DNA from: an uncultured Eubacteriales bacterium
GTDB taxonomy: Bacteria; Bacillota; Clostridia; Oscillospirales; Acutalibacteraceae
Assembly: GCA_934457115.1 (NCBI GenBank)
Contig: CAKSHI010000001.1
Location: 62,001-126,000 of the forward strand
Direction: 5' to 3'
Length of the DNA stretch: 64,000 nt
The notes under the pieces: model-generated
Databases searched by the model: none
The model's input: the letters and a program-made list of their open reading frames with translations, nothing else
Told to the model about the DNA's origin: nothing
Shown: piece after piece, positions 61,286-64,000 of the stretch
How the letters are laid out: each line of letters opens with the position of its first letter
Numbering within the stretch: position 1 is the first letter of the stretch
Made by a program: the position numbers and the translations under genes

Positions 61286-62317
61286 CTACCCTAAGTTGCC
61301 AATAAACGCCTCATAGGCTTCTTTATTTCCGGGAGGCACTATTTCGTCTGCAGCAATTTTTGCTTCAATAGCTTTTGTATCCTCTAATACTTTAGAATCA
61401 ACATTTGGATTTTCTTCAGGAAGACCGACACAACCCTCTTTAAGACCGAATACCTCTGTCCTTCCGCCTATATCATTACCATTCATTTTTTCGTTTGATA
61501 CAATAGCGCAAGCCTTACCAACCTTTTTAAGAGCTGAAGTTAAAACATTTTTAGGTGCTAAATATGATTGATCTCTATCTACACCTATTGCAAATTTATC
61601 TGCTTCCTTAGCAGCCTCTATAACACCGTTTCCACAGCCACCTGCTGCAGAGAATATAATATCGCATCCATTTAAGTACATCTTAGATGCCGTAGCTTTA
61701 CCCTTTGCCTCATCGCTGAAGCTCTCTACATATTGGGAATTAATTTTAATATCTTTGTTGAGTTCCTTAGCTGCGTATTTTACACCTGCTGTGTATCCAT
61801 ACTCAAATTGACTTATTATATCTCCTCTAATACCACCTATGAATGCTACATTGTTGGTCTTTGTTGTTTTTCCTGCTATATATCCAACTAAGAATGCAGC
61901 CTCTTGTGATCTAAACACAACGCCTGTAACGTTAGGAAGAGTTTCGTCTCCATATGAATTGTCCGCAATAGCATAGTTTATATCCACATTCATCTTTGCT
62001 GCCCTTTCAAGAGCATCAGCCATCGCAAAACCTATACCCCAAATCAAATCGCAGTTACGATCTGCAAGTTTATCCATGTTAGTTACAAAGTCGGAAGTTT
62101 GGGTTGATTCAATATAACTTACATTAGCGCCCGTCTGCTTTGAGAACTCTTGTAAACCTTCCCATGCCGACTGGTTAAATGATTGGTCATCTACACCTCC
62201 TGCATCAGTTACCATTGAAATTGTAAATACTTCATTTTTTCCTGTCTTAAAATCTGCACAACCTGCTGAACAAAGTAAAATTGCTGCAGCTGTAAATAAA
62301 GCTATTAATCTTTTCAT
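61286..62317 (-). CDS. BmpA-family nucleoside-binding lipoprotein
   Basis: The start at 62317 (MKRLIALFTAA) follows GGAGGATAAA. The 343-residue protein has a lipobox CSAGC near residue 20 and a BMP/PnrA periplasmic-binding fold: ISMVTDAGGVDDQSFNQSAWEGLQ, IGFAMADALERAA, GGCGNGVIEAAKE and AIGVDRDQS. BmpA/PnrA proteins bind nucleosides. It is the extracellular receptor of the transporter encoded downstream. Confidence 0.94.
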   Translation of the reverse strand: MKRLIALFTAAAILLCSAGCADFKTGKNEVFTISMVTDAGGVDDQSFNQSAWEGLQEFSKQTGANVSYIESTQTSDFVTNMDKLADRNCDLIWGIGFAMADALERAAKMNVDINYAIADNSYGDETLPNVTGVVFRSQEAAFLVGYIAGKTTKTNNVAFIGGIRGDIISQFEYGYTAGVKYAAKELNKDIKINSQYVESFSDEAKGKATASKMYLNGCDIIFSAAGGCGNGVIEAAKEADKFAIGVDRDQSYLAPKNVLTSALKKVGKACAIVSNEKMNGNDIGGRTEVFGLKEGCVGLPEENPNVDSKVLEDTKAIEAKIAADEIVPPGNKEAYEAFIGNLG

Positions 62318-62336
62318 TTTATCCTCCAACAATTTT

Positions 62337-63050
62337 TTAAGCTAAATCCAGCGCAAGCTTCATCATTTCAGTAAAGCTTGTTTGTCTGTCTTCTGCGGGC
62401 AAAGATAATCCTTTAAGAGGACAATCTGAAATAGTCAATATGCAAAGAGCATTTTTTCTAAGTCTTGCCGCATTCATATATAAAGCAGCCGACTCCATCT
62501 CAACAGCCAATATCCCCATCTTTTTCCATTTAAGAGTTGCTTCTTCATCATCACAATAAAAAGTATCAGACGAAAGTATGTTACCGATTACAGTGTTAAT
62601 TCCAAGCTTTCTTGCTGATTGTACAGCCTTTTCAACTAAATTAAAGCTTGCTATAGGTGCATATGTGCCAGGTAAATTATATTGAGAAGCGTAATTTGAA
62701 TTAGTACAAGCTCCAAGCCCAATTACGATATCCCTTAGACCAACGCTGTCATCTATTCCTCCTGCTGTACCAATTCTAATGATATTATCTACATCATAAA
62801 ATTTAAATAGCTCATAAGAGTAAATACCTATGGACGGTATACCCATACCGGAACCCATGACAGAAATTTCCTTACCGTTATATTTTCCGGTAAACCCTAA
62901 CATATTTCTGACCGTGTTAAAGCATTTTACATCCTCCAAAAAATTCTCAGCTATAAATTTAGCTCTTAGTGGATCCCCCGGCATAAGGACAGTTTTAGCT
63001 ATCTCTCCCGGTTTGGCAATGTTGTGTGGTGTTCCTGAAATTGTACTCAT
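62337..63050 (-). CDS. deoD: Purine-nucleoside phosphorylase (DeoD type)
   Basis: I prefer the ATG at 63050 (MSTISGTPHNIAK), 9 nt from GGAGG; the ATG at 63056 would be only 3 nt away. The 237-residue hexameric-type enzyme has MPGDPLRAKFIAE, SGMGIPSIGIYSYEL, the VEMESAALY motif, and the catalytic Asp in ISDCP. It releases purine bases and (deoxy)ribose 1-phosphate. Its neighbours are a binding lipoprotein and a membrane protein. Confidence 0.95.
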   Translation of the reverse strand: MSTISGTPHNIAKPGEIAKTVLMPGDPLRAKFIAENFLEDVKCFNTVRNMLGFTGKYNGKEISVMGSGMGIPSIGIYSYELFKFYDVDNIIRIGTAGGIDDSVGLRDIVIGLGACTNSNYASQYNLPGTYAPIASFNLVEKAVQSARKLGINTVIGNILSSDTFYCDDEEATLKWKKMGILAVEMESAALYMNAARLRKNALCILTISDCPLKGLSLPAEDRQTSFTEMMKLALDLA

Positions 63051-63098
63051 TTCCATTATCCTCCAAAATTCTGTTTTGAAATTATATATTATTAATTC

Positions 63099-63797
63099 TT
63101 ATATGCTGGTTGAATCTTTAACCTCGCCTTTGCTTATGTGCAAGGCTTTAAAAAGAGTTTTGTTAAGCAAATCCGTAAAGAATTGAATAGTTGGTCCACC
63201 AATTACGGCAGCTACTACGGTCGTAACAAAGAATTTTCCTCCCATAGCCCAACCTATAAGCAATGTTGTAACATCCATAGCCACTTTTATTATCTTAAAT
63301 TGGCTGTTAGTCTTCTTTACCAAAAACATTATAAGTGCTGTCCAAGGGTCAAGTCCTATTTCAAGTGAAATAAAAATTGCAAGACCCAAAAACAATAATA
63401 TACATCCTATGGCAGATGATAAAATTTGATATCCTAAGATGTTCGTTGGTATATGCAATGCATTAAATATCCATACTCCAAGGCTTACAAAACTTCCAAG
63501 CGGAAGTACATATATAAATGTGCCTATATGTATATACTCTCTTGCTATAATGAAGATTATAACAAGTAAAGTATAATTTATGATGTTGGTAGCAAGACCC
63601 AAGTCATTGATTCCTGTCAAGTTAAACAGTACTACCCTTGCCCCATCGAAGAAAACCGATAAAGGGTCGTTTCCAAGTCCCGCTAAATTATTGAATGCGA
63701 TTGCAAACCCAATAAATGCGACACCCACAAAACAAAATATTATTTTCTTTATCCATTGAGAGGTCGATAGATTTAAAAGTAGTTTTTCTTTATTCAT
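63099..63797 (-). CDS. YczE/YitT-like membrane protein
   Basis: The 232-residue protein has five or six helices and the pattern NNLAGLGNDPLSVFFDG and LEIGLDPWTALIMFL of YczE-type proteins. Their function is not established. It overlaps the deoB stop by 4 nt (ATGA) and precedes deoD, so it is a firm member of the nucleoside operon. A transport or export role for nucleosides or bases is an inference from position. Confidence 0.75.
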   Translation of the reverse strand: MNKEKLLLNLSTSQWIKKIIFCFVGVAFIGFAIAFNNLAGLGNDPLSVFFDGARVVLFNLTGINDLGLATNIINYTLLVIIFIIAREYIHIGTFIYVLPLGSFVSLGVWIFNALHIPTNILGYQILSSAIGCILLFLGLAIFISLEIGLDPWTALIMFLVKKTNSQFKIIKVAMDVTTLLIGWAMGGKFFVTTVVAAVIGGPTIQFFTDLLNKTLFKALHISKGEVKDSTSI

Positions 63798-64000
63798 GCC
63801 TTTACCTCTTTAAGGAACGACTTTCCTTCTATTGTATTTTCGACATTAAAGTAATCAAGTATGGTTGCTGAAATATCAGAAAATCCTTTTCTTGTCTTTA
63901 AGTCTACGCCGTGTTTTATTTTATCGCCACATATAATCATTGGAGTATACTCTCTTGAATGATCCGTTGAAGGTGTGGTCGGGTCACATCCATGGTCGGC
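63794..64000 (-). CDS. deoB: Phosphopentomutase, C-terminal part (cut by window edge)
   Basis: The last 68 codons are visible: ADHGCDPTTPSTDHSREYTPMIICG, followed by KIKHGVDLKTRKGFSDISATILDYF. The DHG and TDH-REY residues belong to the metal-binding active site of alkaline-phosphatase-superfamily phosphopentomutases. DeoB interconverts (deoxy)ribose 1- and 5-phosphate, joining DeoD and Pdp to DeoC. The stop overlaps the YczE-like gene. Confidence 0.95.
   Translation of the reverse strand, partial: ADHGCDPTTPSTDHSREYTPMIICGDKIKHGVDLKTRKGFSDISATILDYFNVENTIEGKSFLKEVKA

Noticed and set aside
1..64000. CRISPR arrays, insertion sequences, or rRNA genes
   Set aside because: No regularly spaced direct repeats with unique spacers, no transposase frames with flanking inverted repeats, and no rRNA sequence were seen.

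Overview
The window is strongly AT-rich chromosomal DNA of a low-GC Gram-positive, endospore-forming anaerobe of class Clostridia. The main evidence is a complete spoIIIAA-AH operon, a CotH-type spore-coat kinase homologue, a Firmicutes-type 6S RNA, a split (two-subunit) transketolase, DUF4830 and DUF5067 proteins, and BspA-like leucine-rich-repeat proteins of the kind common in gut Clostridia. Placement within Oscillospirales is my impression from gene content, not proven.

Layout. 0-4 kb: a tandem family of BspA-like LRR genes, one decayed copy followed by two long copies with conserved leaders. 4-11 kb: lysA, a short PspA/IM30-like protein, YchF (reverse), an acetyltransferase, and cdd plus the two transketolase subunits. 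10.7-11.3 kb: two divergent XRE regulators around matching operator-like sites. 11.4-17.7 kb: a transglutaminase lipoprotein, the folate genes folE-folP-folB-folK interrupted by a DUF3626 gene with its own promoter, and a secreted LCAT-like lipase. 17.9-25.8 kb: gpsA, a VanZ-like membrane protein, ruvX, an apparent structured RNA, a divergent EF-G-like GTPase, cotH-like, an M14 peptidase and nudF. 25.86-26.03 kb: tRNA-Thr(CGT) and tRNA-Pro(GGG). 26-31 kb: an accessory-looking stretch with a DUF5067 protein, an unknown protein overlapping a K+ channel, a CPBP protease, a DUF952-Nudix fusion and a coiled-coil protein. 31-46 kb: an NSS transporter, DUF4830, RsuA-like synthase, a MalK-like ATPase with degenerate motifs beside a CdaR-type regulator, ftsE-ftsX-M23 peptidase-S41-like protein, an LCP protein, psuK-psuG, pgi and a P-loop protein. 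46.3-46.6 kb: 6S RNA. 46.6-64 kb, all reverse: der-plsY, spoIIIAA-AH, cysK, and a nucleoside uptake and salvage operon (deoB, YczE-like, deoD, BmpA-type lipoprotein, ATPase, two permeases, deoC, pdp).

Functional links. The final operon takes up nucleosides, phosphorolyses them, moves the pentose phosphate through DeoB and DeoC, and connects to cdd, transketolase and the pseudouridine genes elsewhere in the window. FtsEX sits with its likely hydrolase effector. gpsA and plsY supply phospholipid precursors. SpoIIIA proteins build the mother-cell side of the forespore channel.

No CRISPR array, complete insertion sequence or intact prophage is visible. The most unusual signals are the motif-dead MalK-like ATPase next to the CdaR regulator, an S41 protease homologue that has lost its catalytic residues, an EF-G paralogue with a destroyed G4 motif, the uncharacterised structured RNA near 20.3 kb, the DUF3626 cassette inside the folate genes, and the decaying LRR gene family.
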